From assembly GCF_014779795.1 (NCBI RefSeq), contig NZ_JACXZS010000006.1, forward strand, positions 229,690-293,689: a stretch of DNA of 64,000 bases. The letters are read 5' to 3'. Below the pieces are notes generated by a model. It was not told where the DNA came from. It ran no database searches and was given only the letters and a program-made list of their open reading frames with translations. This document shows, in pieces, positions 1 through 8,441 of the stretch. Position numbers and translations under genes: made by a program. The stretch is from Microbacterium helvum (GTDB lineage: Bacteria > Actinomycetota > Actinomycetes > Actinomycetales > Microbacteriaceae). Position 1 is the first letter of the stretch. Each line of letters starts with the position of its first letter.

Positions 1-2
1 AC

Positions 3-515
3 GACGGCGACCACACGGTGACGGCCACGGCCACCGACGCCGCCGGCAACACCGGCCCCGAGTCCGAGCCGGTCACGTTCACGGTCGACACCACGCCCCC
101 CGCGGCGCCCGTGATCACGAGCCCGACCGACGGCTCGTCCACCGACGACACCACGCCGGCCGTCAGTGGGACGGCTGAACCCGGGTCGACGGTGAACGTC
201 GTCATCGACGGGGTTCTCGCAGGCAGCACGACGGCCGACGAGAACGGCGAGTGGACGTTCACCCCCACCAGCCCGCTGGCGCCCGGCGAGCACACGATCA
301 CAGCGACGGCGACGGACGCCGCGGGCAACGTCGGGCCTGCCTCGGCACCGGTGACGGTCACGGTCCAGGCCGCGACGACCACGCCGCCCCCGCCGCCCGT
401 GAGCGGCGGGCTGCCCGCCACGGGCCTCGACAGCCCGTGGGGAGCGCTCGTCCTCGCGACGATGCTCATCGCTCTGGGCGTGGTCACGATGCGGCTGCGA
501 CGCCGGGTCGGCTGA
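3..515 (+). CDS. C-terminal part of LPXTG-anchored Ig-like surface protein (5' partial)
   Basis: The frame is open from the left window edge, so the true start lies outside. The visible part (about 170 residues) holds Big-type Ig-like repeats: phrases such as DTTPPAAPVITSPTDG and TATATDAAGN recur, which is typical of tandem adhesin modules. A proline-rich spacer follows. The end is a classical sortase signal: LPATG (encoded at 411-425), a hydrophobic stretch and a terminal RLRRRVG basic tail. The protein is therefore expected to be covalently attached to the cell wall, as an adhesin or other surface protein. Ligand and N-terminal domains cannot be seen. A stem-loop terminator follows the stop directly. 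Confidence 0.85.
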   Translation, partial: DGDHTVTATATDAAGNTGPESEPVTFTVDTTPPAAPVITSPTDGSSTDDTTPAVSGTAEPGSTVNVVIDGVLAGSTTADENGEWTFTPTSPLAPGEHTITATATDAAGNVGPASAPVTVTVQAATTTPPPPPVSGGLPATGLDSPWGALVLATMLIALGVVTMRLRRRVG

Positions 516-524
516 CCCGACCGC

Positions 525-558
525 GGACGGCCGGTCGCCTCCGGGCGGCCGGCCGTCC
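525..558. terminator. Stem-loop terminator after the LPXTG gene
   Basis: GGACGGCCGG (525-534) pairs perfectly with CCGGCCGTCC (549-558) around a 14-nt loop, ten bases after the stop codon. No long T-run follows, which is normal for actinobacterial terminators. It lies between two converging genes. Confidence 0.65.
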
Positions 559-563
559 TTCGC

Positions 564-642
564 GTCGGGGACGACCGTCACGTCAGGGGTCGGCCGCCAC
601 GTCAGGGGACGACGGCAGCGTCAGGGGACGGCGGCAGCGTCA
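564..642. repeat. Short 19-bp tandem repeats between convergent genes
   Basis: The word GTCAGGGG recurs at 582, 601 and 620 with 19-bp spacing. A degenerate copy lies before it (564) and a partial one at 639. The array fills the space between the LPXTG gene and the lipoprotein gene and runs into the latter's stop codon. No function is evident; it may be a slippage-derived spacer. Confidence 0.6.
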
Positions 643-1554
643 GCCCGAACCGCCGAAGCCGCACCACTGGCCGACCCACGTGAGGATGCGGCCGCGGAGC
701 TCCTCACCCACGAAGAGCTCGATCTCGCCAGGCTGCCCGTCGAGCACGACCTGCACGTCGAAGATCGTGCCGCGCTTGTCCTCCTGCACCGCGTGCGGGT
801 CGCAGCGGAACGGGATGATCGGCACCGCGACGACGGTCGGCGTCGCCTGGTCCGCCGAGGCCTCGAGGTCGAGCGGGTACACGTCGTCGTCACCGGGCAC
901 GGCGAAGTCGATCAGGTTCGTGCGTTCGATCCCCGTGACCGCGGCCTCCCCCGAGCCGGTCGGGGTGACTGTCAGCTCCAGCGTCGCCGCCTCGCCGGGC
1001 GCCGAGGCGGTGAATCCCGTGAAGGCGAAGCCCGCGGCGTCCGCGACGCGCTCTTCGAGGCATTCGCGCGCGTGCAGCGGAGCGACGAATCCGACCGGAT
1101 CGGGAGCGGATACCTCCACCTCGGTCGTGCCGGCATCCCCCACGATCTGCAGCACGACCCGCGCGTCGCCGTCGTCGGGCACGTCGCACGCGACAGGAGC
1201 GAGCTGGACGCGGATATCGACCGCGCCGCCCGCGGGAACACTGCTGACCCTGTCGGCGATCACGCGTACCGACGGACCCTCGAATCGCGCGTCCTCGATG
1301 CGCACCTCCCCGATCGTGATCGCGGCGTCCGAGCCGTTGGTCACGTGCACCTCCGCCTGGCGCGACGACACGTCCGACCGCAGCTGCTGCAGCTCGACGC
1401 TCACCCCCGACGGCAGCGCCGGCTCGCGTTCCGGTGCGGCCGAGCATCCCGCGAGCAGCAGCATCCCCACCGCCGTCAGCGCGATCATCCGTTCCGAACG
1501 CAGGACGGACGCGTCCCCGCGCCTCGTGACTGCGGACGGTGCGACGCGGGCCAT
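640..1554 (-). CDS. Putative secreted lipoprotein of unknown function
   Basis: A protein of up to 304 aa with a lipobox: a hydrophobic stretch ends in LLLAGC, so it should be lipidated on Cys and anchored outside the membrane. The mature part is rich in beta-prone, acidic sequence with no recognised domain. The C-terminus contains CGFGG, and a few other cysteines could form disulfides. The start at 1554 is five bases after the stop of the upstream racemase-like gene. A second ATG at 1488 would give a shorter signal peptide with weaker positive charge, so the start is uncertain. It is probably cotranscribed with the gene upstream. Confidence 0.7.
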   Translation of the reverse strand: MARVAPSAVTRRGDASVLRSERMIALTAVGMLLLAGCSAAPEREPALPSGVSVELQQLRSDVSSRQAEVHVTNGSDAAITIGEVRIEDARFEGPSVRVIADRVSSVPAGGAVDIRVQLAPVACDVPDDGDARVVLQIVGDAGTTEVEVSAPDPVGFVAPLHARECLEERVADAAGFAFTGFTASAPGEAATLELTVTPTGSGEAAVTGIERTNLIDFAVPGDDDVYPLDLEASADQATPTVVAVPIIPFRCDPHAVQEDKRGTIFDVQVVLDGQPGEIELFVGEELRGRILTWVGQWCGFGGSG

Positions 1555-1559
1555 GACCG

Positions 1560-2693
1560 TCAGCGCATCAGAGTCTCGCGGGCGACGGTGAACTCGTCGA
1601 GCGCCACCGGGTCGATCTGCACTCCCAGACCCGGGCTGGTGGGCACGCGGACGTGCCCGTGCTCGAGCACCGCGGGCTCGGTCACGATGTCGCGCGTGTA
1701 GAACCGGTCGGACGCCGAGACATCGCCCGGAAGGGTGAACCCGGGCAGCGCGGCGAGCGCGGCGTTGGCCGCACGGCCGATCCCGGTCTCGAGCATGCCG
1801 CCGCACCACACCGGCACTCCCGCGGCGAGGCAGCGGTCGTGGATGCGCAGCGCTTCGAGGTACCCGCCGACGCGTCCGGCCTTGATGTTGATGATGGATG
1901 CCGCGCCCAGCGCGAGCGCGTCTCCCGCGGCCTTGTCGGACACGATGGATTCGTCCAGGCACACCGGCGTGCGCAGACGTCGCGCCAGTGTCGCGTGGTC
2001 GACGAGGTCGTCCTCCTGCAGCGGCTGCTCGATGAGCAGCAGGTCGAACCGGTCGAGCTCTGCGAGGGTGTCGGCGTCCGCCAGGGTGTACGCCGAGTTC
2101 GCGTCGATCTGCAGCGGGATCGTGCCGAACGCCTCGCGCACCGCGGCGGTGTCGCCGACATCGCGCCCCGGGCGGATCTTGATCTTGATGCGCACGTAGC
2201 CCTCGTCGAGATAGCCCGCGACGGCATCGACGAGAGCAGCCGGATCGCGCTGGATGCCGACCGACACGCCGCTCGGCACCCGGTCGTGCACGGCGCCGAG
2301 GTATTCGCCGAGCGGACGCCCCTGCGCACGCAGCGCCGCGTCGAGCACGGCGAGCTCGATCCCCGCCTTCGACATGCGGTGCCCCTTGAACGGCTCGAGC
2401 ACACCCGCGACCTCTTCGGGGGCGATCGTGCGGCGGTCCAGCAGCGCCGGCGCGAAGAAGCGCAGCACGACGTCCCATGCGCCCTGCGTGTACTCGCTCG
2501 AGTACAGCGGGTCCGCACCGGTGACGATCTCTCCCCACCCGTCGCCGTCGGCGGTGAGCGCCCGCACCAGGATCACCTCGCGCACGGTCTCGGTGCCGAA
2601 CGACGTGGTGAACGGCGACACGAGCGGCAGGTGCAGCACGCGCAGCTCGAAGCCTTCGAGGGTGACGGATCCAGCGGGCCTGGCGACGGGCAT
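1560..2693 (-). CDS. menC: Enolase-superfamily o-succinylbenzoate synthase / N-succinylamino acid racemase
   Basis: 377 aa from the ATG at 2693; an upstream ATG at 2726 would add 11 residues. Family features in order: an N-terminal capping domain, the KIKI lysine motif, DANSAY and EQPL metal-binding acidic motifs, a DES motif and a late NIKAGRVGG lysine motif. This is the MenC/NSAR branch, whose members either dehydrate SHCHC in menaquinone synthesis or racemise N-succinyl amino acids, often both. No other men gene is nearby. A GNAT acyltransferase and an amide-hydrolase-like cyclase gene lie just upstream on the same strand, which favours the N-acylamino acid racemase role. That choice is inference. 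Confidence 0.8.
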   Translation of the reverse strand: MPVARPAGSVTLEGFELRVLHLPLVSPFTTSFGTETVREVILVRALTADGDGWGEIVTGADPLYSSEYTQGAWDVVLRFFAPALLDRRTIAPEEVAGVLEPFKGHRMSKAGIELAVLDAALRAQGRPLGEYLGAVHDRVPSGVSVGIQRDPAALVDAVAGYLDEGYVRIKIKIRPGRDVGDTAAVREAFGTIPLQIDANSAYTLADADTLAELDRFDLLLIEQPLQEDDLVDHATLARRLRTPVCLDESIVSDKAAGDALALGAASIINIKAGRVGGYLEALRIHDRCLAAGVPVWCGGMLETGIGRAANAALAALPGFTLPGDVSASDRFYTRDIVTEPAVLEHGHVRVPTSPGLGVQIDPVALDEFTVARETLMR

Positions 2694-2732
2694 GCGCTCA
2701 GCGTACGCCGCGGCCCCTCCCGCCACCGAGGA

Positions 2733-2897
2733 TCAGTGCACGAGGTGCAGCGTCGCGGCCGCGCGCTGGACCGGGATGTACGTCGAGCGCGCCGCACGCG
2801 GACGACGGCGACGGGGCTCGGTCTCGGTCAGGCGTCGCTCGGCGCGGCGCAGTGCCGCGCTCGCGGCGATGATCAGGGTCTCGATGTGCTCGTGCAT
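2733..2897 (-). CDS. Small basic protein, 54 aa, unknown function
   Basis: A short ORF starting MHEHIETLIIAASAAL, preceded by an unusually strong Shine-Dalgarno (GGAAGGAG, six bases before the ATG at 2897). It has a hydrophobic/amphipathic N-terminal helix and then an Arg-rich segment (RRRRPRAARS). It lies between the racemase-like gene and the cyclase-family gene on the same strand. No family is recognised. The ribosome-binding site is the main reason to call it real. Confidence 0.5.
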   Translation of the reverse strand: MHEHIETLIIAASAALRRAERRLTETEPRRRRPRAARSTYIPVQRAAATLHLVH

Positions 2898-2995
2898 GGC
2901 TGCTCCTTCCCCTCGGAAGAGCAGGGTCCGCCCGCCCTGATACGTCGCGTCGGCGGGCGCGTCGCGCATCCACGTGCGGGGATGCCGTCGCGGGC

Positions 2996-3925
2996 TCAGA
3001 CGGGGAGCTCGGCGAACGCCCGCACCGGGAAGGTGCCGAAGCCCTCTACCGCGGGCGGGGCCGCCGTGAACCTCGCGCCGCGGGGCGGGAGCGCGACGAG
3101 GTGGGTGAGGTGCTCGACGACGTGCACACCGGCGGCCAGCAGCAGGGAATGCGCAGGGCGCTCGCCCCCTCCTGAGTCCGTCGAAGGGTCGGTGTCGTCG
3201 ATGTTCACCGAGTCGATGCCGACGAGCACCGCCCCCGCGTCGATCAGCCACTGCGCCGCCTCGCCGGTGAGGAACGGCGCTCCCACGCCGTACTCCGGCT
3301 CACCGAACCATCGGTCCCACCCGGTGTGCAGCAGGACGGCCGCGCCGCGGACGTCGCGGTCGGCGAGCGTCTCGGCACGGATGCCGCGGCGCCCGGCATC
3401 CCAGGAATCCTCGAGATGGAAGACCTCGGCCCGCAAACCGACCAGCGTCGACAGCTCGAGCCCGGCGAGGTCGGGACCGTCGGCGTAGCGATGGAACGGC
3501 GAGTCGAGATAGGTGCCGGTGTTGCCGATCATGTGGATGACGTCCATCGCGAACTCGGTGCCCGGCGCGTAGCGGGCGCGGGATTCCTCGCGTGTGAGGT
3601 GGGGCGTGATGGTCGGCGCAGGCAGCCCCGGATAGGTCACGAGCCCGGCCCGGATCGGGTGACTGAGGTCGACCACCCGCGTCTCGGATCGGGATGCCGT
3701 CACCTCGACGCCGCGGCTGCCCCGGTGCGGCTCCTCGACGATCTGCACGCCGCGCAGCTCGACCTCATCGACGAGCGCCAGGCCGAGATGGGCGACGAGC
3801 AGGCGCCCGAGCTCGTCCTCCGCGATGTCGGCCGAGGGCAGGTCGAGCCGGAACCCGGTACCCGAGAGGCCGCCGCCGTTGGCGAAGCGGATGTCGAAGT
3901 CGAAGTGTGCGCGATGCTCAGGCAT
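2996..3925 (-). CDS. Cyclase-family (kynurenine formamidase-like) metal-dependent hydrolase
   Basis: 309 aa. The first ~80 residues form an extra N-terminal segment. A cyclase/kynurenine formamidase domain then begins at VVDLSHPI. The metal-binding segment reads NTGTYLDSPFH, matching the family HGTHxDxPxH pattern but with Tyr where a His is usual. Further conserved pieces are LLHTGWD and GIDSVNIDD. Family members hydrolyse N-formylkynurenine, or amides and lactones with bound metal; the substrate here is unknown. The gene sits between the GNAT and racemase genes, so an N-acylamino-acid hydrolase role is conceivable. An 18-bp dispersed repeat lies inside the coding region at 3171-3188. Confidence 0.75.
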   Translation of the reverse strand: MPEHRAHFDFDIRFANGGGLSGTGFRLDLPSADIAEDELGRLLVAHLGLALVDEVELRGVQIVEEPHRGSRGVEVTASRSETRVVDLSHPIRAGLVTYPGLPAPTITPHLTREESRARYAPGTEFAMDVIHMIGNTGTYLDSPFHRYADGPDLAGLELSTLVGLRAEVFHLEDSWDAGRRGIRAETLADRDVRGAAVLLHTGWDRWFGEPEYGVGAPFLTGEAAQWLIDAGAVLVGIDSVNIDDTDPSTDSGGGERPAHSLLLAAGVHVVEHLTHLVALPPRGARFTAAPPAVEGFGTFPVRAFAELPV

Positions 3926-4000
3926 GCCGCGAGCCTAGGAGCGAGGCATCCATCCCGTCTGCCAGAGTCCGTCGGATTCCGGACGCGTGGCCGTGCCTTG

Positions 4001-4726
4001 TCACGCCTCGGGACGCGCCCGCACCAGCAGATAGCCGCGCTCGTCGTCGAAGCCGCCGATCACGAGGCCCTCGGCCAGGTGCGGCACCAGCGCATCACGC
4101 ACGCGCAGGCGCCAGGCCGCGGCATCCATCGGCGACTCGCGGCGCAGCGTCTCGATGTCGTGAGGGATCGCGACCGACGCGACCACCGCGTCAGCGGGAG
4201 GAGTGGGCACCGGCGGCGCGGCGAGCGCCCACGACACCATGATGCGGTCGGTCTCGTCGCCGCGGTTCACGCCGTCATCCATCGGCCCGTAGTGGTTCAC
4301 GAGGTACTCGGTCACGCGCGTGCCGAGCACCCGCAGGTTGAAGTGCGCATTGCGGGCCACGAGCGGGTCGAACGTCCACGTGATGTGCCCGACCTCGCGA
4401 GCGAGCGCCCATTCGCGCTGGTGCTGCTTGAGCAGTCGTCCGAGCCCGTGCGCCTGATGCGAAGGCAGCACGCCGGTGATGTGACTGTGCATCGAGCGGG
4501 CAGCCGGCGCGGCGAAGAACGCGACGGAGGCGCCGACCATCTGCTCGCCGTCGTACAGCCCGACCGCGTAATTGCCGGAGTGCGCGAGCGCCCGCAGCAG
4601 GTTCGGCGGCATGCCCCCGCGGTCTCCGCCCCACACCTCGGCGAGCACCGCGGACGCGCGATGCACCTCGTCGACCGTGTCGAGCGGGCGGATGTCGACG
4701 CCTGGCGGCGTGGCGGTCTCAGCCAT
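4001..4726 (-). CDS. GNAT-superfamily acyltransferase
   Basis: 241 aa with GNAT-fold features: a central SHITGVLPSHQAHGLGRLL segment holding the acetyl-CoA pyrophosphate-binding signature, then a TWTFDPL strand and NAHFNLRVLG. It resembles the predicted acyltransferases often found next to N-acylamino acid racemases. In Geobacillus a GNAT N-succinyltransferase, a racemase and a desuccinylase together convert D- to L-amino acids; a similar role here is inference. It is transcribed toward the cyclase and racemase-like genes and is divergent from the MFS gene at 4983 across a repeat-filled spacer. Confidence 0.7.
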   Translation of the reverse strand: MAETATPPGVDIRPLDTVDEVHRASAVLAEVWGGDRGGMPPNLLRALAHSGNYAVGLYDGEQMVGASVAFFAAPAARSMHSHITGVLPSHQAHGLGRLLKQHQREWALAREVGHITWTFDPLVARNAHFNLRVLGTRVTEYLVNHYGPMDDGVNRGDETDRIMVSWALAAPPVPTPPADAVVASVAIPHDIETLRRESPMDAAAWRLRVRDALVPHLAEGLVIGGFDDERGYLLVRARPEA

Positions 4727-4750
4727 GTGCTCACGGTACTCCGCCCATCA

Positions 4751-4955
4751 TGCCGTTTCGCCGCGACCCCGTCCGCTACGCGCCGAGCATGCCCGTTTCG
4801 CGCCGACCTTGCCCATTCGGCGCCGACCTTGCCCGTTCGGCGCCGACCTCGCCCGTTTCGCACCGACCTCGCCCGGGCACGGTCGGGAACGACGGGGCAC
4901 GGTCGCGGACGAAAGGGCACGGTCGCGGACGAAAGGGCACGGTCGCGGAGCCGGC
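4751..4955. repeat. Two back-to-back arrays of 20-bp repeats in inverted orientation
   Basis: Six 20-bp units run from 4751 to 4870; the typical unit is gcccgtttcgcgccgacctt. Then, in phase, about four units of ggcacggtcgcggacgaaag run from 4876 to 4955. The second unit is close to the reverse complement of the first (TTTCG..GACC..TGCC shared with one gap). The transcript of this divergent promoter region could therefore fold into a long irregular hairpin. It fills nearly all of the space between the GNAT and MFS start codons. Confidence 0.7.
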
Positions 4956-4982
4956 CATCCGGCGCGCCGATAGCCTGAAGGG

Positions 4983-6425
4983 ATGGGCACGGGTGAGGAC
5001 GACGAGAGAAGACGACTGACCCGGATGCCCCGCCAGGGCGCCATCGTGGCCGTCCTGGCGATCGCCGGACTCGCCTCGTCGTTCATGTTCACGCTGGTGG
5101 TCCCGATCCAGTCGAAGCTCCCCGAGCTGCTCGACGCGAGCCGCGAAGACACCGCGTGGGTCGTCACGTCGACGCTGCTGGCGGCGGCGGTCATGACGCC
5201 GATCGCCGGACGACTCGGCGACATGTACGGCAAGCGGCGCATCGTGCTGGTGCTGCTGGCGGTCATGGTGCTCGGCTCCGTCATCGCCGCGGCATCCCCC
5301 GGCATCGTGGGCGTGATCATCGGACGCACGCTGCAGGGCGCGGTGACCGGCGTGATCCCGCTGGGCATCTCGATCCTGCGCGACGTGCTGCACGAGGACC
5401 GCGTCGACGCCGCCATCGCGCTCATCAGCGCCACCCTGGGGGTCGGCGGCGCGCTCGGCCTGCCGATCAGCGCTCTCATCACCGAGCGCAGCGACTGGCA
5501 CGTCCTTTTCTGGGTCGCCGCGGCGCTCGGCGCCATCGTGTTCGTCCTCGTGCTGTGGATCGTCCCGGTGAGCGCGCTGCGCACCGGCGGGCGGTTCGAC
5601 TACGTCGGCACCGCGGGACTGGCGCTGGGCCTCATCGGAGTGCTGCTCGCCGTCTCACGCGGCAACGAATGGGGCTGGGGCTCGCCCGCGGTGCTCGTGT
5701 GCGGACTCGGGGGCGTCGTCGTGCTGCTGGTGTGGGGCTGGTACGAGCTGCGCACTCCCGACCCGCTGCTCGATCTGCGCGTCGCGGCCCGCCGGCCGGT
5801 GCTGCTGACCAACCTCGCCTCGATCGCGTTCGGCTTCTCGCTGTTCGCGTCGAACGTGATGTATCCGCAGCTGCTCGAACTGCCCGTGTCGGTGGGCGGC
5901 TTCGGGCTGTCGCTCGTCGCGGCGAGCCTGGTCGTCATGCCCGCCGGTCTCGTCATGATGGTGCTCTCGCCGTTCTCAGGCCGGCTCGCCCGCACCGTCG
6001 GCCCCAAGCTGCTGCTCGTGCTCGGCGCGATCGCCCTCGTCATCACGTACGGCTTCACCCTGCTCTTCTCCACCGAGGTGTGGCAGATCCTGGTGGCGAA
6101 CATCGGCATCGGGTTCGGCATCGGGTTCGGATACGCAGCCATGCCGATGCTGATCATGCGCTCGGTGCCGCAGTCCGAGACGGGCGCCTCGAACGGCCTG
6201 AACGCGCTGTTCCGCTCGCTCGGCACGAGCACCGCGGCCGCGGTCGTCGGCGCCGTGCTGGCGACCTTCGTCGTCGACCTCGACGGCACCCCGGTGCCGG
6301 GGCCGGCGGCGTTCCAGGTGTCGTTCCTGCTCGGCGGCGGCGCCGCGGTGATCGCGCTGCTCGTGGCGCTGTTCATCCCGCGCCGGCATGCCCCCGAGGA
6401 GCGGCATCCCTCTCTCCCGGAGTGA
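4983..6425 (+). CDS. MFS drug/solute exporter, DHA2-like
   Basis: 480 aa, about 14 predicted membrane helices. The loop 2-3 signature of the major facilitator superfamily is visible as GRLGDMYGKRR. The antiporter motif region follows (GISILRD, GGALGLPIS). Length and helix number fit the DHA2 (EmrB/QacA) group of proton-driven drug efflux pumps; the substrate is unknown. Start ATG at 4983 has a weak purine-rich stretch before it (GAAGGG); an internal Met at residue 15 just before the first helix is an alternative. The gene is divergent from the GNAT gene and is followed after 69 bases by a peptide transporter. Confidence 0.8.
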   Translation: MGTGEDDERRRLTRMPRQGAIVAVLAIAGLASSFMFTLVVPIQSKLPELLDASREDTAWVVTSTLLAAAVMTPIAGRLGDMYGKRRIVLVLLAVMVLGSVIAAASPGIVGVIIGRTLQGAVTGVIPLGISILRDVLHEDRVDAAIALISATLGVGGALGLPISALITERSDWHVLFWVAAALGAIVFVLVLWIVPVSALRTGGRFDYVGTAGLALGLIGVLLAVSRGNEWGWGSPAVLVCGLGGVVVLLVWGWYELRTPDPLLDLRVAARRPVLLTNLASIAFGFSLFASNVMYPQLLELPVSVGGFGLSLVAASLVVMPAGLVMMVLSPFSGRLARTVGPKLLLVLGAIALVITYGFTLLFSTEVWQILVANIGIGFGIGFGYAAMPMLIMRSVPQSETGASNGLNALFRSLGTSTAAAVVGAVLATFVVDLDGTPVPGPAAFQVSFLLGGGAAVIALLVALFIPRRHAPEERHPSLPE

Positions 6426-6494
6426 CCCCCTACTGCCGTGAACGTCGCCCGCCCGCTAGCCTGACGTCATCCGGGGGGCGACGGGAGCGAACGC

Positions 6495-8105
6495 ATGGAC
6501 GGGCGTGATCAGGGATTTCAGGGTGACGAGGACGACCCCAGGGCCCAATCGGCCGGGCGGGTCCCCGAGCAGGACCCCGTCGGACCGCCCGACGGCGCGG
6601 CAGCGGCGGCTGCGCCGGTCTCGGCCGCCGCCTCGGCCGCCACGTCGCTCGCGGCGGACGACGGCGCCGACCACGACACCCGGTTCTTCGGTCAGCCGTG
6701 GGCCCTGGCGCACATCTTCGGCGTCGAGATGTGGGAGCGCTTCAGCTTCTACGGCATGCAGGGCATCCTGCTCATCTACATGTACTACTCGGTCGCCCAG
6801 GGCGGCCTCGGCATCGACCAGGCCACGGCGACGGGCATCGTCGGGGCGTACGGCGGCACCGTGTACCTGTCGACGATCCTCGGAGCGTGGGTGGCGGACC
6901 GGCTCCTCGGCTCGGAGCGGGTGCTGTTCATCAGCGCGTGGATCATCATGGCCGGCCACATCGCCCTCGCCCTGCTGCCGAACCTCGCCGGACTCGGCGT
7001 CGGCCTGATCCTCGTCGCGGTCGGCTCGGGCGGGCTCAAGGCCAACGCGACCGCCGTCGTCGGCACGCTGTACACGCCGAAGGACGCCCGCCGCGACGCC
7101 GGCTTCTCGCTGTTCTACCTAGGCATCAACCTCGGCGCGTTCCTCGGGCCGATCGTCACCGGCTTCCTGCAGACGAACGTCGGGTTCCACTGGGGTTTCG
7201 GCGCGGCGGCCATCGGCATGGCGCTCGGCCTCATCCAGTACTCGTTCGGCCGCAAGCAGCTGCCGGCCTCGTCGCGCGTGGTCGCCAACCCGCTCCCCGC
7301 GAACCGTCGTGGCGTGATGATCGGCATCGCCGCGGCCGGCCTCGTGCTGATCGTGGTGCTGGTGCTCACCGGCGTCATCCGCGCCGACAACCTGTCGAGC
7401 GTCGTGATCCTCGTCACGCTCGTCGCGGCGGTGGCGTACTTCGCGGTCATCATCTCGTCCCGGCAGATCAGCGGCGACGACCGTTCGCGGGTGATCGGCT
7501 TCATCCCCCTCTTCATCGTGAACGTCGGCTTCTGGTCGCTGTATCAGCAGCAGTTCACGGTGCTGACGATCTACTCGGACCAGCGCCTGAACCGCAACAT
7601 CCTCGGGTGGGAGATGCCGGTCTCGTGGGTCAACTCGATCAACCCGATCTTCGTCATCATCCTGTCGGGCGTCTTCGCGTGGATCTGGACCAAGCTCGGC
7701 GACCGCGCCCCCTCGGCGCCGGTGAAGTTCTCGCTCGGCGCGATGATCATGGGCCTCGCCTTCCTGCTGTTCCTGCCGTGGGCGAACGGCGCACCCAACT
7801 CCACGCCGCTGCTGGCGATCGTGCTGATCCTGTTCGTGTTCACGGTGGCCGAGCTGTTCATCTCGCCCCCCGGCCTGTCGGTGACCACCAAGCTCGCCCC
7901 CGAGCGCTTCCACACGCAGATGGTGGCGCTGTACTTCCTGTCGATCGCGCTCGGCACCGCGATCGCCGGCTGGCTCGCGCAGTTCTACAACCCGAAGGAC
8001 GAGGTCCCCTACTTCACGATCCTCGGCGTGATCGCGATCGTTCTGGGCCTGGCGCTGCTGGCCGCGGTGAAGCCCGTGCTGAAGCTCATGCGCGGGGTGC
8101 GCTGA
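6495..8105 (+). CDS. POT/PTR family di-/tripeptide:proton symporter
   Basis: 536 aa. A long, low-complexity Ala-rich N-terminal tail (about 65 residues) precedes about 12-14 helices. The proton-coupled oligopeptide transporter signature is clear: EMWERFSFYGMQ with the conserved ExxER motif, followed by ADRLLGSERV and FSLFYLGINLGAFLGP (the PTR2 signature 2). It imports di- and tripeptides with protons across the cytoplasmic membrane, like DtpT/DtpA. The N-terminal tail is longer than in most family members, so a later start is possible, but none is obvious before the first helix. Confidence 0.85.
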   Translation: MDGRDQGFQGDEDDPRAQSAGRVPEQDPVGPPDGAAAAAAPVSAAASAATSLAADDGADHDTRFFGQPWALAHIFGVEMWERFSFYGMQGILLIYMYYSVAQGGLGIDQATATGIVGAYGGTVYLSTILGAWVADRLLGSERVLFISAWIIMAGHIALALLPNLAGLGVGLILVAVGSGGLKANATAVVGTLYTPKDARRDAGFSLFYLGINLGAFLGPIVTGFLQTNVGFHWGFGAAAIGMALGLIQYSFGRKQLPASSRVVANPLPANRRGVMIGIAAAGLVLIVVLVLTGVIRADNLSSVVILVTLVAAVAYFAVIISSRQISGDDRSRVIGFIPLFIVNVGFWSLYQQQFTVLTIYSDQRLNRNILGWEMPVSWVNSINPIFVIILSGVFAWIWTKLGDRAPSAPVKFSLGAMIMGLAFLLFLPWANGAPNSTPLLAIVLILFVFTVAELFISPPGLSVTTKLAPERFHTQMVALYFLSIALGTAIAGWLAQFYNPKDEVPYFTILGVIAIVLGLALLAAVKPVLKLMRGVR

Positions 8106-8157
8106 TTCCTTACTCTTGAGCTGATTCCTTTCTCGAGTGATGATCGTAAGGTCATCA
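8101..8157 (+). promoter_or_regulatory. Direct repeats and palindrome upstream of AbrB/PIN toxin-antitoxin operon
   Basis: GCTGATTCCTTnCTC occurs twice (8101-8115 and 8120-8134, one mismatch). Then TGATGA-N8-TCATCA (8138-8157) forms a perfect inverted repeat 24 bases before the antitoxin start. AbrB-type antitoxins usually repress their own operon, so these are the likely operator sites. Confidence 0.55.
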
Positions 8158-8180
8158 GGAAATGGAAAGGATGCCTCGCC

Positions 8181-8441
8181 ATGTCCATCGCGACGCTGAC
8201 GAGCAAGGGCCAGATCACCATCCCGAAAGAGATCCGTGACGAGCTCGGGCTCGTCGCAGGGTCGAAGGTGATGTTCGTGACGCTCCTCAGTGGAGAAGTG
8301 CGCATGGTCAGGCGCACGGGCAGCATCGAAGATCTGGCGGGACTGCTCCACGATCCGAACCGGCCCGCCATGACTATCGAAGAGATCAATGAGGCGATCG
8401 CCGAGGGCGGTGCCGCAAGCGGCATGCGGGGCCTCCGATGA
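8181..8441 (+). CDS. AbrB/MazE-type antitoxin
   Basis: 86 aa. The SpoVT/AbrB swapped-hairpin DNA-binding domain occupies the N-terminal half (ATLTSKGQITIPKEIRDELGL, a hallmark of the family). An acidic C-terminal tail follows (TIEEINEAIAEG) and should bind and neutralise the toxin. The stop overlaps the toxin start in ATGA (8438-8441), giving coupled translation. A purine-rich GGAAAGG lies 13 bases upstream. Palindromes upstream support autoregulation. Confidence 0.88.
   Translation: MSIATLTSKGQITIPKEIRDELGLVAGSKVMFVTLLSGEVRMVRRTGSIEDLAGLLHDPNRPAMTIEEINEAIAEGGAASGMRGLR

Noticed and set aside
1560..2538. Fused long minus frame joining the racemase region to the lipoprotein
   Set aside because: The upstream part is out of frame with the racemase; the lipoprotein has its own signal peptide and start.
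1653..3488. 611-codon open frame on the plus strand opposite the racemase-like gene
   Set aside because: It reads antisense to two clear genes, is rich in Arg/Ala/His as expected for high-GC shadows, and has no domain or ribosome-binding site.
4751..4955. CRISPR array
   Set aside because: Repeats are contiguous 20-mers without unique spacers, and no cas genes are present.
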